Shown: positions 24,723-33,138, counted from the first letter of the stretch. The stretch is DNA of 64,000 nucleotides from Streptomyces rimosus (GCF_008704655.1 NZ_CP023688.1:1860001-1924000), one strand, 5' to 3'. The notes: generated by a model not told the origin, from the sequence alone. Made by a program: numbers and translations.

Positions 24723-26138
24723 TCAGTGCGCCCCGGCCGGCCGCGCGTCCGGAGCCCCGCGCTCCGGCTGCTGCGGGATCACCTCCAGCGGGGGCTCGCC
24801 GCGCCGCTTGCCGAAGTGGTTGAAGGCCAGGTTGAGCACGATGGCGACGATGCAGCCGGTGCTGATGCCGGAGTCCAGGACGACCAGCATGTCCTTGGGG
24901 AAGTCGTGGTAGAACCGCGGCGCCGCGATGGGTATCAGGCCGATGCCCACCGACGCCGCGACGATCAGCGCGTTCTCGCCCTTGTCCATCGCCGCGGTGG
25001 CCAGGGTCTGGATGCCGCTGGCGGCAACCGACCCGAACAGCACGATGCCCGCGCCGCCCAGGACCGGCAGCGGCACCAGCGAGATCACTGAGGCGGCGAC
25101 CGGGCACAGGCCCAGCAGGACCAGGATCAGGCCGCCGGTGGCGACGACGAACCGGCTGCGCACCTTGGTCATCGCGACCAGGCCGATGTTCTGCGCGAAG
25201 GCGCTGTTGGCGAAGCCGTTGAAGAGCGGGCTGATCGCGGTACCGAGGGTGTCGGCGCGCAGGCCGCCCTCGATGGTGCGCTCGTCGGCCGGCCGGTCCA
25301 CGATCTTGCCGAGGGCCAGCATGTCGGCGGTGGACTCGGTCATGCAGACCAGCATGACGATGCACATGCTGACGATGGCGGCCGCGTCGAACTGCGGGGC
25401 GCCGAAGTGGAACGGCGTCGGGAAGCCGACCGGGGCCGCCTCGGTGATCGCCCCGAAGTCGGTGATGCCCACGGGTATCGCGATCAGCGTGCCGGCGACC
25501 AGGCCCAGCAGGATCGAGATCTGCTGGAGGAAGCCGCGCAGCACCCTGCGCAGGACGAGCACGATGACGAAGGTGAGCGCCGCCATGCCGATGTTGACCG
25601 GCGAACCGTAGTCGTGCGCGGTGGCGTTGCCGCCCTGGGACCAGTTGAAGGCGACGGGCAGCAGCGACACGCCGATCAGGGTGATGACGGTGCCGGTGAC
25701 CACCGGCGGGAAGAACCGCACCAGCCTGGAGAAGTAGGGCGCGAGCAGGAAGCCGAGCACCCCCGCGACGATCACCGCGCCGAAGATGACGGGCAGCGCG
25801 TCACCGGGGCTCTGGGCCTTGCCGATGGCGACCATCGGGGTGACCCCGGCGAACGAGACGCCGTTGACGAAGGGCAGTTTGGCGCCGATCTTCCAGAAGC
25901 CGAGGGTCTGCAGCAGGGTGGCGATTCCGGCGGTGAAGAGGCCGGCGCCCACCAGGAAGGCGGTCTCGGTGGGGCCGAGTCCGCAGGCCGGACCGACGAT
26001 CATCGGCGGGGCCACCACGCCCGCGTACATCGCGGCCACGTGCTGCAGGCCGCTGGTGAACATCTTGAAGGGCGGCAGGGTTGCGTCGACCGGGTGCTTG
26101 CGGTCGCCCTGCGCCGTCCGCCCTGGGGTTGCGGCCAC
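24723..26138 (-). CDS. NCS2-family purine permease (xanthine/urate type), copy 1
   Basis: 471 residues, about 14 membrane helices. It carries the nucleobase-transporter signature SAFAQNIGLVAMTKVRSR and the neighbouring MTESTADMLALGKI, both close to UacT/UapA-type urate-xanthine transporters; the N-terminal LQHVAAMYAGVVAPPMIVG is also typical. It imports purines with protons or sodium ions. Start GTG 26138 follows AAGGAGG. It has its own 5' region containing a 24-bp tandem repeat and lies downstream of a strong terminator ending the urate operon. It is about half identical by eye to the permease at 27899-29305. Confidence 0.92.
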   Translation of the reverse strand: MAATPGRTAQGDRKHPVDATLPPFKMFTSGLQHVAAMYAGVVAPPMIVGPACGLGPTETAFLVGAGLFTAGIATLLQTLGFWKIGAKLPFVNGVSFAGVTPMVAIGKAQSPGDALPVIFGAVIVAGVLGFLLAPYFSRLVRFFPPVVTGTVITLIGVSLLPVAFNWSQGGNATAHDYGSPVNIGMAALTFVIVLVLRRVLRGFLQQISILLGLVAGTLIAIPVGITDFGAITEAAPVGFPTPFHFGAPQFDAAAIVSMCIVMLVCMTESTADMLALGKIVDRPADERTIEGGLRADTLGTAISPLFNGFANSAFAQNIGLVAMTKVRSRFVVATGGLILVLLGLCPVAASVISLVPLPVLGGAGIVLFGSVAASGIQTLATAAMDKGENALIVAASVGIGLIPIAAPRFYHDFPKDMLVVLDSGISTGCIVAIVLNLAFNHFGKRRGEPPLEVIPQQPERGAPDARPAGAH

Positions 26139-26257
26139 TGCGGGCCTCCTTCGATTTCTGCGCCGCGAGGGGGCGGCGGCGCGAGGCTGTCACGGAGGTC
26201 GTGCGTCGGGTGCGGTGGAGCAGCGGTCCGCGCTCGTGGCGCGTGAAAGGGGCGTGA

Positions 26258-26305
26258 CGGGTCGTCACGTAATGGGGGTGGCGGGTCGTCACGTGATGGG
26301 GGGTG
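26258..26305. repeat. 24-bp direct repeat upstream of NCS2 permease 1
   Basis: Two copies of a unit of the form CGGGTCGTCACGTRATGGGG plus GTGG-like tail lie side by side (about 26258-26281 and 26282-26305), 120-170 bp upstream of the permease start. Each carries GTCACGT, and the first sits in a GTGAC/GTCAC hairpin. They could be paired operators. The rest of 26139-26449 has only the terminator and no supported gene. Confidence 0.5.
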
Positions 26306-26326
26306 ATGAGGTGCGGCATGACCGGG

Positions 26327-26358
26327 CCGGGGGCACGGAGCGACCTCCGTGCCCCCGG
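26327..26358 (-). terminator. Terminator of the urate catabolic operon
   Basis: CCGGGGGCACGGAG (26327-26340) pairs perfectly with CTCCGTGCCCCCGG (26345-26358) across a four-base loop, a very stable 14-bp stem about 90 bp beyond the 8-oxoguanine deaminase stop. Confidence 0.8.
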
Positions 26359-26449
26359 GTTCCGGCGCTTGTGGACCCCGCTCGGATCCACAAGCTCCCG
26401 GCCGGGGCCGTCCCCCCGGCCGAGTTCTCGGGGTGCCGCCGGGCGGGGA

Positions 26450-27853
26450 TCAGCCCTCGGCGGCGATCCGGGCCAGGCGCTGGGCCTCCGCCCGGGCGGT
26501 ACGGGCGATGGCCTCCTCGTCGGCAGTGGTCAGCCGGCCGTCCTCGACCACCGGCTCTCCGTTGACCAGCGAGAGGGTGACCGGTGCCGCGGCCCCGAAC
26601 ACCAGGGCCGTGACCGGGTCGGCGATGGTGGAGTGGGCCAGGCCGTCCAGCTTCCACAGCACCAGGTCGGCCAGCTTCCCGGCCTCCAGGGAGCCGATCT
26701 CCGCGGTCCGGCCGAGCACCTGGGCGCCGCCGTAAGTGCCCAGGCGCAGCACCTTGCGGGCGTCGAGGGCGGCTTCCCGGTGCGCGCCGAGCCGGTTGAT
26801 CAGCAGCGCGTTGCGCAGTTCGGTGTGCAGTTCGCCGCTCTCGTTGGAGGCGGTGCCGTCCACGCCGAGGCCGACCGGTACGCCCGCGGCGAGCATGTCG
26901 GGTACCCGGGCGATGCCGGCCGCGAGCCGCGCGTTGGAGGACGGGCAGTGCGCGACGCCGGTCCTCGTCCGGGCGAAGGCGTCGATGTCGGAGTCGTTCA
27001 TGTGGACGCAGTGCGCCATCCACACGTCCTCGCCGAGCCAGCCGGTGGACTCGAAGTAGTCGGTCGGGCCCATGCCGAACAGCTCGTGGCAGAACTTCTC
27101 CTCCTCGACCGTCTCCGAGCCGTGGGTGTGCATCCGCACGCCCTTGCGGCGGGCCAACTCGGCTCCCTGACGCAGGAGTTCGGTGGATATCGAGAACGGG
27201 GAGCAGGGGGCCACGGCGATGTGCACCATCGACCCGAAGGACGCGTCGTGGTGGGTGTCGATGGCTTCTTCCGTGGCCTTCAGCGCGCCCTCGGTGGTCT
27301 CGACCGCGAAGTCCGGCGGCAGCCCGCCGTCCTTGACGCTGCGGTCCATCGACCCGCGGGCCAGGGTGATCCGGGCACCGATCTCGCGGGCCGCGGCCAG
27401 CTCGGCGCCGACCAGGTCGCCGGAGCCCCGCGGGAAGACGTAGTGGTGGTCGGAGGCGGTGGTGACGCCGCCCTTGACCATCATGGCCAGCGAGCCCTGG
27501 GTGGCCGCGGCGAGCATCGGCGCGTCGATGCGGGCCCAGGTCGGGTACAGGGCCACCAGCCAGTTGAAGAGGTTGTGGTCGGTGGCCAGCCCGCGGGTGA
27601 TCCACTGGTAGAAGTGGTGATGGGTGTTGACCAGGCCGGGGGTGACGAGGTGGCCCGTGCCGTCGATACGGCGGACGACGTTCTCCAGGCCCTCGGGGGC
27701 CTTGCCCGCGCCCACCGATTCGATGAGGTTGCCGGCGACAACGAGGTGGCCCGAGGCGTACTCGGTGCCGTCTGCGTCGACGGTCGCGATGGCGCAGTTC
27801 TCGATGACGATGCGCCGCGTCGCCCTGCTGTCAGAGGCTGCCGGTGCTGCCAT
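26450..27853 (-). CDS. 8-oxoguanine deaminase
   Basis: 467 residues from ATG 27853, with AGGAAGCACC before it. It is an amidohydrolase of the AtzA/guanine-deaminase group: metal ligands in NTHHHFYQWITRG (HxH), MHTHGSE, MAHCVHM and GLGVDGTASNES. The HHHFYQW..RGLATDHNLFNWL block with VKGGVTTASDHHYVFP is characteristic of the 8-oxoguanine deaminases, which convert 8-oxoguanine to urate and ammonia. Its place as last gene of the uricase operon supports urate formation as its job. Guanine or isoguanine deamination is the main alternative. Confidence 0.88.
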   Translation of the reverse strand: MAAPAASDSRATRRIVIENCAIATVDADGTEYASGHLVVAGNLIESVGAGKAPEGLENVVRRIDGTGHLVTPGLVNTHHHFYQWITRGLATDHNLFNWLVALYPTWARIDAPMLAAATQGSLAMMVKGGVTTASDHHYVFPRGSGDLVGAELAAAREIGARITLARGSMDRSVKDGGLPPDFAVETTEGALKATEEAIDTHHDASFGSMVHIAVAPCSPFSISTELLRQGAELARRKGVRMHTHGSETVEEEKFCHELFGMGPTDYFESTGWLGEDVWMAHCVHMNDSDIDAFARTRTGVAHCPSSNARLAAGIARVPDMLAAGVPVGLGVDGTASNESGELHTELRNALLINRLGAHREAALDARKVLRLGTYGGAQVLGRTAEIGSLEAGKLADLVLWKLDGLAHSTIADPVTALVFGAAAPVTLSLVNGEPVVEDGRLTTADEEAIARTARAEAQRLARIAAEG

Positions 27854-27898
27854 GGTGCTTCCTCTTGCTTTCCTCTGGGGTTCGGGCACGGCAGGGCC

Positions 27899-29305
27899 CT
27901 ACGGGATTTGAGTGCCGGAACCGGGCGAGGCGGCTGACAGTACCGCTGCCCCCTTGGTGCTCCGGGTGCCGAGATGGTGGAAGAACAGGTTGAGCAGGAC
28001 CGCGACGAGCGCGCCGGCGCTGATGCCGGAGCCGAGCACGGTCTGTGCCCAGGCGGGGAAGTCCTCGTAGAACCGCGGGGCGGCGAGCGGGATGATGCCC
28101 GCGCCCAGCGACACGGCCACGAGGATGATGTTGGAGCTGTCGTCGAGGCCGGCCTCGGAGAGCGTACGGATGCCGCTGACCGCGATCGAGCCGAACAGGA
28201 CGATGCCGGCGCCGCCGAGGACGGGCATCGGCACGAGGTTGACCACCGCGCCGAGGACCGGGAAGGCGCCGAGGACCAGGAGGGTGGCGCCCGCGACGGC
28301 GACGACGTACCGGCTGCGTACCCGGGTCAGCGAGACGACCCCGACGTTCTGCGCGAAGGCGCTGGTCGGGAAGCCGCCGAAGACCGGTCCGAGAAGGGTG
28401 GCGATGCCGTCGGTACGCAGCCCGCGGGTGATGGTCCGACCGGTCGTACGCCGTTCGCAGATCTCACCGAGGGCGAGCATCCCGGCGGCGGACTCGGTCA
28501 TCAGGACCAGCATGACGATGCACAGGGACAGCATGGCGGCGGGCTGGAACTCCGGCGCGCCGAAGGCGAAGGGGGTGGGCAGCGCGACGACGGGCGCCTC
28601 CCGCAGCGCGTCGAAGCTCGCCATGCCGAACGGGACCGCGGCGAGGGTGCCCGCGACCAGCCCCAGCAGGAGCGCGATCTGCTTGACGAAGCCCCGGGTG
28701 AAGCGCTGGATCAGCAGGATCACCACGAGGGTGAAGGCGGCCAGCGCCAGGTGCTTCATGGAGCCGAAGTCGGCGGCCTCCTTGTCGCCGCCCTGCGCCC
28801 AGCCGACCGGTACCGGCATCAGGGTGACGCCGATGAGGGTGATGACGACGCCGGTGACCAGCGGCGGGAAGTAGCGCAGCAGCCTGCCGAAGAACGGGCC
28901 GACGGTCAGGCAGAAGGCGCCGGCGACCATCACCGCCCCGTATATCGCGGGGAGTTGGTGGCCTTTGGCGGTGGTCTCGGCGATGGCGAGCATCGGGGTG
29001 ATGCCGGCCGAGGAGGCGGCGTTGACGAACGGCAGCCGGTTGCCGGCGAACCGTCCGGCGCCGAGGGTCTGCAGCAGGGTCGCGAGACCGGCGATCAGCA
29101 GGCTGGCGGCGATCAGCCGGGTGCGGCCCGCGGTGTCCAGGCCGGTGGCCTGGCCGATGATGAGCGGAGGGGTGACGACGCCGGCGTACATGGCGGCGAT
29201 GTGCTGGAGCGCGGCGGGGACGAGCCGCTTGGGTGCCGGCTTCTCGTCCACCGGGTGGACCGGCGGGACGGGGTGTTTCTCAACGTGCGGTGGGTGTGCG
29301 GCCAT
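27899..29305 (-). CDS. NCS2-family purine permease (urate/xanthine type), copy 2
   Basis: 468 residues and about 14 membrane helices, starting with a His/Pro-rich cytoplasmic tail. Signature SAFAQNVGVVSLTRVRSR and LMTESAAGMLALGEI place it with urate/xanthine transporters. It lies between uricase and 8-oxoguanine deaminase, 86 bp after the first and 45 bp before the second, in one operon, so urate is the probable cargo. It is clearly paralogous to the permease at 24723-26138 (shared TLLQTLG, ITPM, VPLPVLGGAGIVLFGS-type blocks), which may take a different purine. Confidence 0.92.
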   Translation of the reverse strand: MAAHPPHVEKHPVPPVHPVDEKPAPKRLVPAALQHIAAMYAGVVTPPLIIGQATGLDTAGRTRLIAASLLIAGLATLLQTLGAGRFAGNRLPFVNAASSAGITPMLAIAETTAKGHQLPAIYGAVMVAGAFCLTVGPFFGRLLRYFPPLVTGVVITLIGVTLMPVPVGWAQGGDKEAADFGSMKHLALAAFTLVVILLIQRFTRGFVKQIALLLGLVAGTLAAVPFGMASFDALREAPVVALPTPFAFGAPEFQPAAMLSLCIVMLVLMTESAAGMLALGEICERRTTGRTITRGLRTDGIATLLGPVFGGFPTSAFAQNVGVVSLTRVRSRYVVAVAGATLLVLGAFPVLGAVVNLVPMPVLGGAGIVLFGSIAVSGIRTLSEAGLDDSSNIILVAVSLGAGIIPLAAPRFYEDFPAWAQTVLGSGISAGALVAVLLNLFFHHLGTRSTKGAAVLSAASPGSGTQIP

Positions 29306-29391
29306 GGGGCGTTTCCCCTCAGGATTCGCGGGGCCCCTCCCCGCTGCGGGACGGGAAGGGGCGGCGCGGCACGGCGCTGCGTCGGGAGCCG

Positions 29392-30324
29392 TCAGAGGTT
29401 GGTCAGATCCGTCGGGATCTCGGCTTCGACACCGTCGCGCAGGACAGTGGCTTCTATCAGGCCGTACGGGCGGTCCGCCGCGTAGTAGACGGCTCCCTCG
29501 GCGGTATCGTTCTTCAGGCCGAACGGCTCCAGGTCCACCAGGAAGTGGTGCTTGTTCGGCAGCGAGAACCGCACCTCGTCGATCTCCGCGCGGTTATTGA
29601 TGATCCGCGAACCCATCTGGTAGAGGGTCTGCTGGAGCGAGAGGCTGTAGGTTTCCGCGAAGGCGTGCATCAGATGCTTCTTGACCTGGGCGTAGGAGCG
29701 TTCCCAGTTGGGCATCCGCTGGTCGTCGTCGGTCCAGTTGAACCGCCAGCGGCCGGACACCTCGGTGGCCAGGATGCGGTCGTACGCCTCCTTCAGCGTC
29801 GTGTACTTGTCCTTGATGTAGCCCCAGAACTCGGAATTCGTCGAATTCATCACGACGAGGTCCTTCAGGCCGGAAATGACCTGCCACTTCTCACCGTCGT
29901 AGGTGATCTGGGTCAGCCGGGTCTCCTGGCCCTTGCGGACGAAGGAGTGCTTGACCTCGTCGGCGCCGATGAACTGCGCGGCGGCCTCGGAGGTCTCGAT
30001 GCGCTCCCAGGCGTATTCCTCGATGCGGATCCGGGCCCGCCGGATCGGCTCCTGACTGGTGACGAAGTGCCGGGCCAGGTGGATGCCGAACTGCTCGGCC
30101 GACTCGATGCCGTGTTCCTTGGCGAAGGCGTACACGGTGTTCTTGGTCGTGTCGGTGGGCAGGCAGTGGGCGTTGGAGCCGGAGAGGTGGACGTCTTCGA
30201 GATCGCCGGAGAGCGCTACCGAAACGTTCAGGTCCTTGATGTGATGGGTGTCGCCGTCCCGGGTGATTTTGACGACTCGGTTTTCCGCTTTGCCGTACTG
30301 GTTCTGGCCGAGAATCGTGGGCAT
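29392..30324 (-). CDS. Urate oxidase (uricase)
   Basis: 310 residues, the standard length of cofactor-free uricase, which turns urate and O2 into 5-hydroxyisourate and H2O2. The catalytic Lys is in NQYGKAENR and the Thr in TDTTKNTVYAFAKEHG; QITYDGEKW, NSTNSEFWGYIKDKYTTL, FNWTDDDQR and the C-terminal VRFSLPNKHHFLVDL complete the T-fold pattern. It is the third gene of the operon uraD-uraH-uricase-permease-deaminase, 7 bp behind the HIU hydrolase gene. The H2O2 it makes gives sense to catalase sharing the same operator. Confidence 0.97.
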   Translation of the reverse strand: MPTILGQNQYGKAENRVVKITRDGDTHHIKDLNVSVALSGDLEDVHLSGSNAHCLPTDTTKNTVYAFAKEHGIESAEQFGIHLARHFVTSQEPIRRARIRIEEYAWERIETSEAAAQFIGADEVKHSFVRKGQETRLTQITYDGEKWQVISGLKDLVVMNSTNSEFWGYIKDKYTTLKEAYDRILATEVSGRWRFNWTDDDQRMPNWERSYAQVKKHLMHAFAETYSLSLQQTLYQMGSRIINNRAEIDEVRFSLPNKHHFLVDLEPFGLKNDTAEGAVYYAADRPYGLIEATVLRDGVEAEIPTDLTNL

Positions 30325-30331
30325 TTCGGTG

Positions 30332-30748
30332 CTAGCTCCCTCGGTATACGGAGTAGCCGAACGGGTTGAGCAGCAGCGGTACGTGGTAGTGCTCGCCCGG
30401 CGTGACGGCGAAGGTGATCGCCACCTCCGGGAAGAAAGCTCCGCTGTCCCTTGCGCGGGGGGCGTCCTGCTGTTCCTCGGCTTGCTGGTCGGCCGTTTCG
30501 GCCTTGCTGGCGAGATACGCCTCGGTCGCGAAGTCCAGGCGTACGTGGGTGGTGCCCGCCGGCAGGGCCGGCAGGTCCTTGCAGCGCCCGTCCGCGTCGG
30601 TCCGGGAGGCGCCGTGTGCCTTCCAGTCCGCGTCGTGTCCGGACCGTACCGAGAGCGTCAGGGCGATGCCCTGCGCGGGGCGGCCCACGCTGGTGTCCAG
30701 GATGTGCGTGGACACCGACGTGTCGTGCGCGGCCGTCTCGCTGCTCAT
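30332..30748 (-). CDS. uraH: 5-Hydroxyisourate hydrolase (transthyretin-like)
   Basis: 138 residues. STHILDTSVGRPAQGI provides the first active-site His, HVRLDF the middle strand, FFPEVAITFAV the Arg/His region, and the diagnostic C-terminal tetrapeptide YRGS is present. It hydrolyses 5-hydroxyisourate from uricase to OHCU. It is about 20-25 residues longer than usual because of a Gln/Glu/Ala-rich insert (residues about 78-98: SKAETADQQAEEQQDAPR) before FFPEV. Its start overlaps the OHCU decarboxylase stop by four bases (ATGA), so translation is coupled. Confidence 0.95.
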   Translation of the reverse strand: MSSETAAHDTSVSTHILDTSVGRPAQGIALTLSVRSGHDADWKAHGASRTDADGRCKDLPALPAGTTHVRLDFATEAYLASKAETADQQAEEQQDAPRARDSGAFFPEVAITFAVTPGEHYHVPLLLNPFGYSVYRGS

Positions 30749-31287
30749 GGTGTGGCTCCTTCTGCGGCGTCTGCCGGGTCCGCCGCGTCCTCGACGAGGC
30801 GGCCCAGCCGGATGCGGTTGATCTTGCCCAGTTCGGTACGCACGATCTCGCGTTCTTGTTCCGGCGTGTTGTCCACGCGGTTACGGGCGGCGTCCCGCAG
30901 CTGCTCGCCGGTCAGTCCGGTGGCGCAGATGAGGAAGACGTGCCCGAACTTCTCCTGGTACGCCAGGTTCAGTTCGAGCATCTCCGCCTTGAGGTCCGCG
31001 TCGGCGTCGGACATCCCGCGCTGTTCGCGCGAGGAGGTCGCGTCGCCCGGCGTGGGCCGGCCGATGGGCGGGTGCCCGGCCATCGCCTCGGCCAGGTCCG
31101 CCGCGGTCAGCTCGGCCATGGCGGCGTCGCTGGCGGCGTACAGGGCTTCGGTGGTGGCGTACGGGCGGTGGGCGAGGAGGTGGTTGCCCCACGCTTCGCT
31201 GGCGCACGCCTCGTGCAGTGCGGCTCGTGCCGCACGGTCGGAAGCGGCGTTGAACCGGGCGAGGCCCGGCGTCGGATTCGAAGACAC
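30745..31287 (-). CDS. uraD: 2-Oxo-4-hydroxy-4-carboxy-5-ureidoimidazoline (OHCU) decarboxylase
   Basis: 180 residues. GHPPIG with the catalytic His, SREQRGM and the C-terminal NLAYQEKFGHVFLICATGLTGEQL are the family signatures. It decarboxylates OHCU stereospecifically to S-allantoin, the substrate of AllB. It is the first gene of the operon; GTG 31287 follows GGAGG. The promoter at 31337-31365 overlaps a palindrome identical over 18 bp to one at the catalase promoter. Confidence 0.95.
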   Translation of the reverse strand: MSSNPTPGLARFNAASDRAARAALHEACASEAWGNHLLAHRPYATTEALYAASDAAMAELTAADLAEAMAGHPPIGRPTPGDATSSREQRGMSDADADLKAEMLELNLAYQEKFGHVFLICATGLTGEQLRDAARNRVDNTPEQEREIVRTELGKINRIRLGRLVEDAADPADAAEGATP

Positions 31288-31336
31288 GGGTAGCCTCCGT
31301 GGCCTGGTGCGGTGCGGGCTCTGCTTGGCTGGAAAC

Positions 31337-31378
31337 AGCTAAGACCTCCGGCAACATCACGTCAACACTTTGTTGAAA
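31337..31378 (-). promoter_or_regulatory. Uricase operon promoter and operator
   Basis: Reading toward uraD, the operator TTTCAACAAAGTGTTGAC spans 31378-31361; its right end supplies the -35 TTGACG (31365-31360), with a 17-bp spacer to -10 TTAGCT (31342-31337). The 18-bp sequence is identical to that at 34663-34680 before catalase. The leader is about 45 nt. Confidence 0.75.
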
Positions 31379-31394
31379 ACTCGGCAACAAGAAA

Positions 31395-31423
31395 GCCGCC
31401 GTCCGGTTCGCCCGGACGGCGGC
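31395..31423 (-). terminator. Rho-independent terminator of the thiamine-binding-like/HTH pair
   Basis: GCCGCCGTCCGG (31395-31406) pairs perfectly with CCGGACGGCGGC (31412-31423), with a five-base loop; on the minus strand it is followed by TTTCTTGTT. This insulates the urate operon from the upstream pair. Confidence 0.85.
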
Positions 31424-31458
31424 ATGCGCGGGTTCGCCCAACCGGCCCCACTTACGGG

Positions 31459-31839
31459 TCAGTCGGCACCCTTCGTGGCGTTGTCCCTGTTCAGGTAGTT
31501 GTAAACGGTGAAGCGGCTGACGCCGAGCGCACCGGCCACCGTCTCGACGCCGTGCCGTACGGAAAAAGCACCGCGCGCCTCCAGGACCCGCACCACCGAC
31601 TGCTTGGTCCGGCGGTCCAGGTCCGACAGCGGCATGCCGTGCCGGCGCTGGAGCTCGGCGAGGAGGTGATCCAGCGAGTCGGACAGGTGCGGCAGCCGTA
31701 CGGCCACCCGGTCCTGCCCCTCCCAGGCCAGGACGACATCGTCACCCTGCGCCTGCTCCGGCGCGATCATCTCCGCACCCATGGCGTCCACCAGCGGCTT
31801 GACCGCCTGGACGAACGGGTGATCGGCGGGCTCGGTCAC
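31459..31839 (-). CDS. DauR/YheO-type helix-turn-helix protein
   Basis: 126 residues from GTG 31839. The C-terminal 60 residues (LSDLDRRTKQSVVRVLEARGAFSVRHGVETVAGALGVSRFTVYNYLNRDN) form an HTH of the HTH_22 type found in DauR/YheO regulators. The N-terminal 65 residues (VQAVKPLVDAMGAEMIAPEQ...VVLAWEGQDRVAVRLPHLS) do not form the full PAS-like sensor of those proteins. It overlaps the small upstream gene by four bases (GTGA). Position beside the urate operon suggests a regulatory role in purine use, not proven. Confidence 0.75.
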   Translation of the reverse strand: MTEPADHPFVQAVKPLVDAMGAEMIAPEQAQGDDVVLAWEGQDRVAVRLPHLSDSLDHLLAELQRRHGMPLSDLDRRTKQSVVRVLEARGAFSVRHGVETVAGALGVSRFTVYNYLNRDNATKGAD

Positions 31840-32099
31840 GTCGCGTCCCCCTCGCCCGGCGCGATCACGTTGACCTGGAGGGAGACCCGGGTGGCGCCGG
31901 CCTCCAGGGATTTGCGCAGCAGCACGTCCACCGCCGACAGCACCTTCTCGCCCTCCCCTTCGGCGGTGTTGCCGAAGGGGCCGACGTCGACGGCGTCCAG
32001 CCCGGCACCGGTGATGATCTCGCGCCCCACGACCGCGTGGGCGGGCGCTTCGTCCAGATCGAACGGTTCCGTCGTGAATTCCACTCGCAATCGCACCAT
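31836..32099 (-). CDS. Small thiamine-binding-like protein (MTH1187/YkoF-type fold)
   Basis: 87 residues: MVRLRVEFTTEPFDLDEAP, AVVGREIITGAGLDAVDVGPFGNTAEGEGEKVLSAVDVLLRKSLEAGATRVSLQVNVI. The GPFGNTAEGE...V...LLRKSLEAGATRVSLQV pattern matches the small ferredoxin-like proteins of the thiamine-binding (PF01910) group. Translation is coupled to the downstream HTH gene. A two-gene unit of ligand-binding protein plus HTH could work as a split sensor-regulator; the ligand is a guess. Confidence 0.6.
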   Translation of the reverse strand: MVRLRVEFTTEPFDLDEAPAHAVVGREIITGAGLDAVDVGPFGNTAEGEGEKVLSAVDVLLRKSLEAGATRVSLQVNVIAPGEGDAT

Positions 32100-32236
32100 G
32101 CCACCAAAGTATCGCCGCCGGGCCGCGCGGTTCCCCGGGCCCGGGGAACCGCCTCACGAGCGCCCGGCGGGCCACCGGTCCACCTCTTGACAGGTCGCGA
32201 GATCCGCAGGCAATGTTCCAACCAGCAGAAACACAG

Positions 32237-32251
32237 TTCCACAATACGGAA
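32237..32251 (+). promoter_or_regulatory. TTCC-N7-GGAA operator upstream of hyi
   Basis: TTCCACAATACGGAA has the same form as the second elements at allB and malate synthase. It lies 15 bp before the hyi ATG and downstream of a probable promoter TTGACA (32187-32192)-N18-CAATGT (32211-32216), so a bound repressor would block elongation. Confidence 0.65.
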
Positions 32252-32266
32252 GGTCGCTCACCCCTC

Positions 32267-33112
32267 ATGGGCTTCTCCGACGCGCGTTTCGATGTCAACC
32301 TCTCGATCCTGTTCACCGAGCTGCCGCTGCTGGAACGCCCGGCGGCGGCCGCCGCGGCCGGATTCACCGCGGTCGAGCTGTGGTGGCCCTGGACCGACGC
32401 CCCCGTCCCCGCACAACGGCAGCTGGACGCCCTGCGCAACGCGCTGCGCGACGCGGGCACCCACCTGGTCGGCCTGAACTTCTACGCCGGGCAGCTGCCC
32501 GGCCCCGACCGCGGCGCCCTGTCCGTCCCCGGGGAGGAGTCCGAGCGCTTCCGCGCCAACGTGGAGGTGGCCGCGGACTTCGCGCAGTCGCTGGACTGCA
32601 CCGCGCTCAACGCCCTGTACGGCAACCGCGTCCAGGGCGTCGACCCGGCCGCCCAGGACGCCCTGGCACTGGAAAACCTCACCCTGGCCGCCCGCGCCGC
32701 GCACCGGGTGGGCGCCACGCTGCTGATCGAGGCACTCAACGCGCCGGAGTCGCCCGACTGCCCGATCGTCTCCGCCCCCAAGGCCATCGAGGTGGTGGAC
32801 GCGGTCAACGCCGCCACCGGCCTGGACAACGCCCGCTTCCTGATGGACCTGTACCACCTGGCGAGGAACGGCGAGGACCTGGAAGCGGTCATCGACCGCT
32901 ACACCCCGCTGACCGGCCACGTCCAGATCGCCGACAACCCCGGCCGCGGCGCCCCCGGCACCGGCACCCTCCCCCTCGAAGACCTCCTGGACCGGCTGCA
33001 CACCAACGGCTACACCGGCTGGACCGGCCTGGAATACCAGCCCGGCAACACCCCCAGCGCGGACGCGTTCGCCTGGCTGCCCCGCCCCCAGCGCGCCACC
33101 ACCGCCCCCTGA
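32267..33112 (+). CDS. hyi: Hydroxypyruvate isomerase
   Basis: 281 residues from ATG 32267 (MGFSDARFDVNLSILFTELPLLERPAAA), the family's usual start; ATG 32213 would add 18 unrelated residues. It is a TIM barrel of the xylose isomerase-like group: FTAVELWWPW, LVGLNFYAGQLPGPDRG, LNALYGNR, TLLIEALN with the metal-binding Glu, RFLMDLYHLARNGEDL, GHVQIADNPGRGAPGTG and YTGWTGLEYQP. It interconverts hydroxypyruvate and tartronate semialdehyde in the glyoxylate-to-glycerate route. It is 26 bp upstream of glxR, its usual operon partner. Confidence 0.93.
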   Translation: MGFSDARFDVNLSILFTELPLLERPAAAAAAGFTAVELWWPWTDAPVPAQRQLDALRNALRDAGTHLVGLNFYAGQLPGPDRGALSVPGEESERFRANVEVAADFAQSLDCTALNALYGNRVQGVDPAAQDALALENLTLAARAAHRVGATLLIEALNAPESPDCPIVSAPKAIEVVDAVNAATGLDNARFLMDLYHLARNGEDLEAVIDRYTPLTGHVQIADNPGRGAPGTGTLPLEDLLDRLHTNGYTGWTGLEYQPGNTPSADAFAWLPRPQRATTAP

Positions 33113-33138
33113 CCCGCCGCACGAAAGGCACCCCGTAC

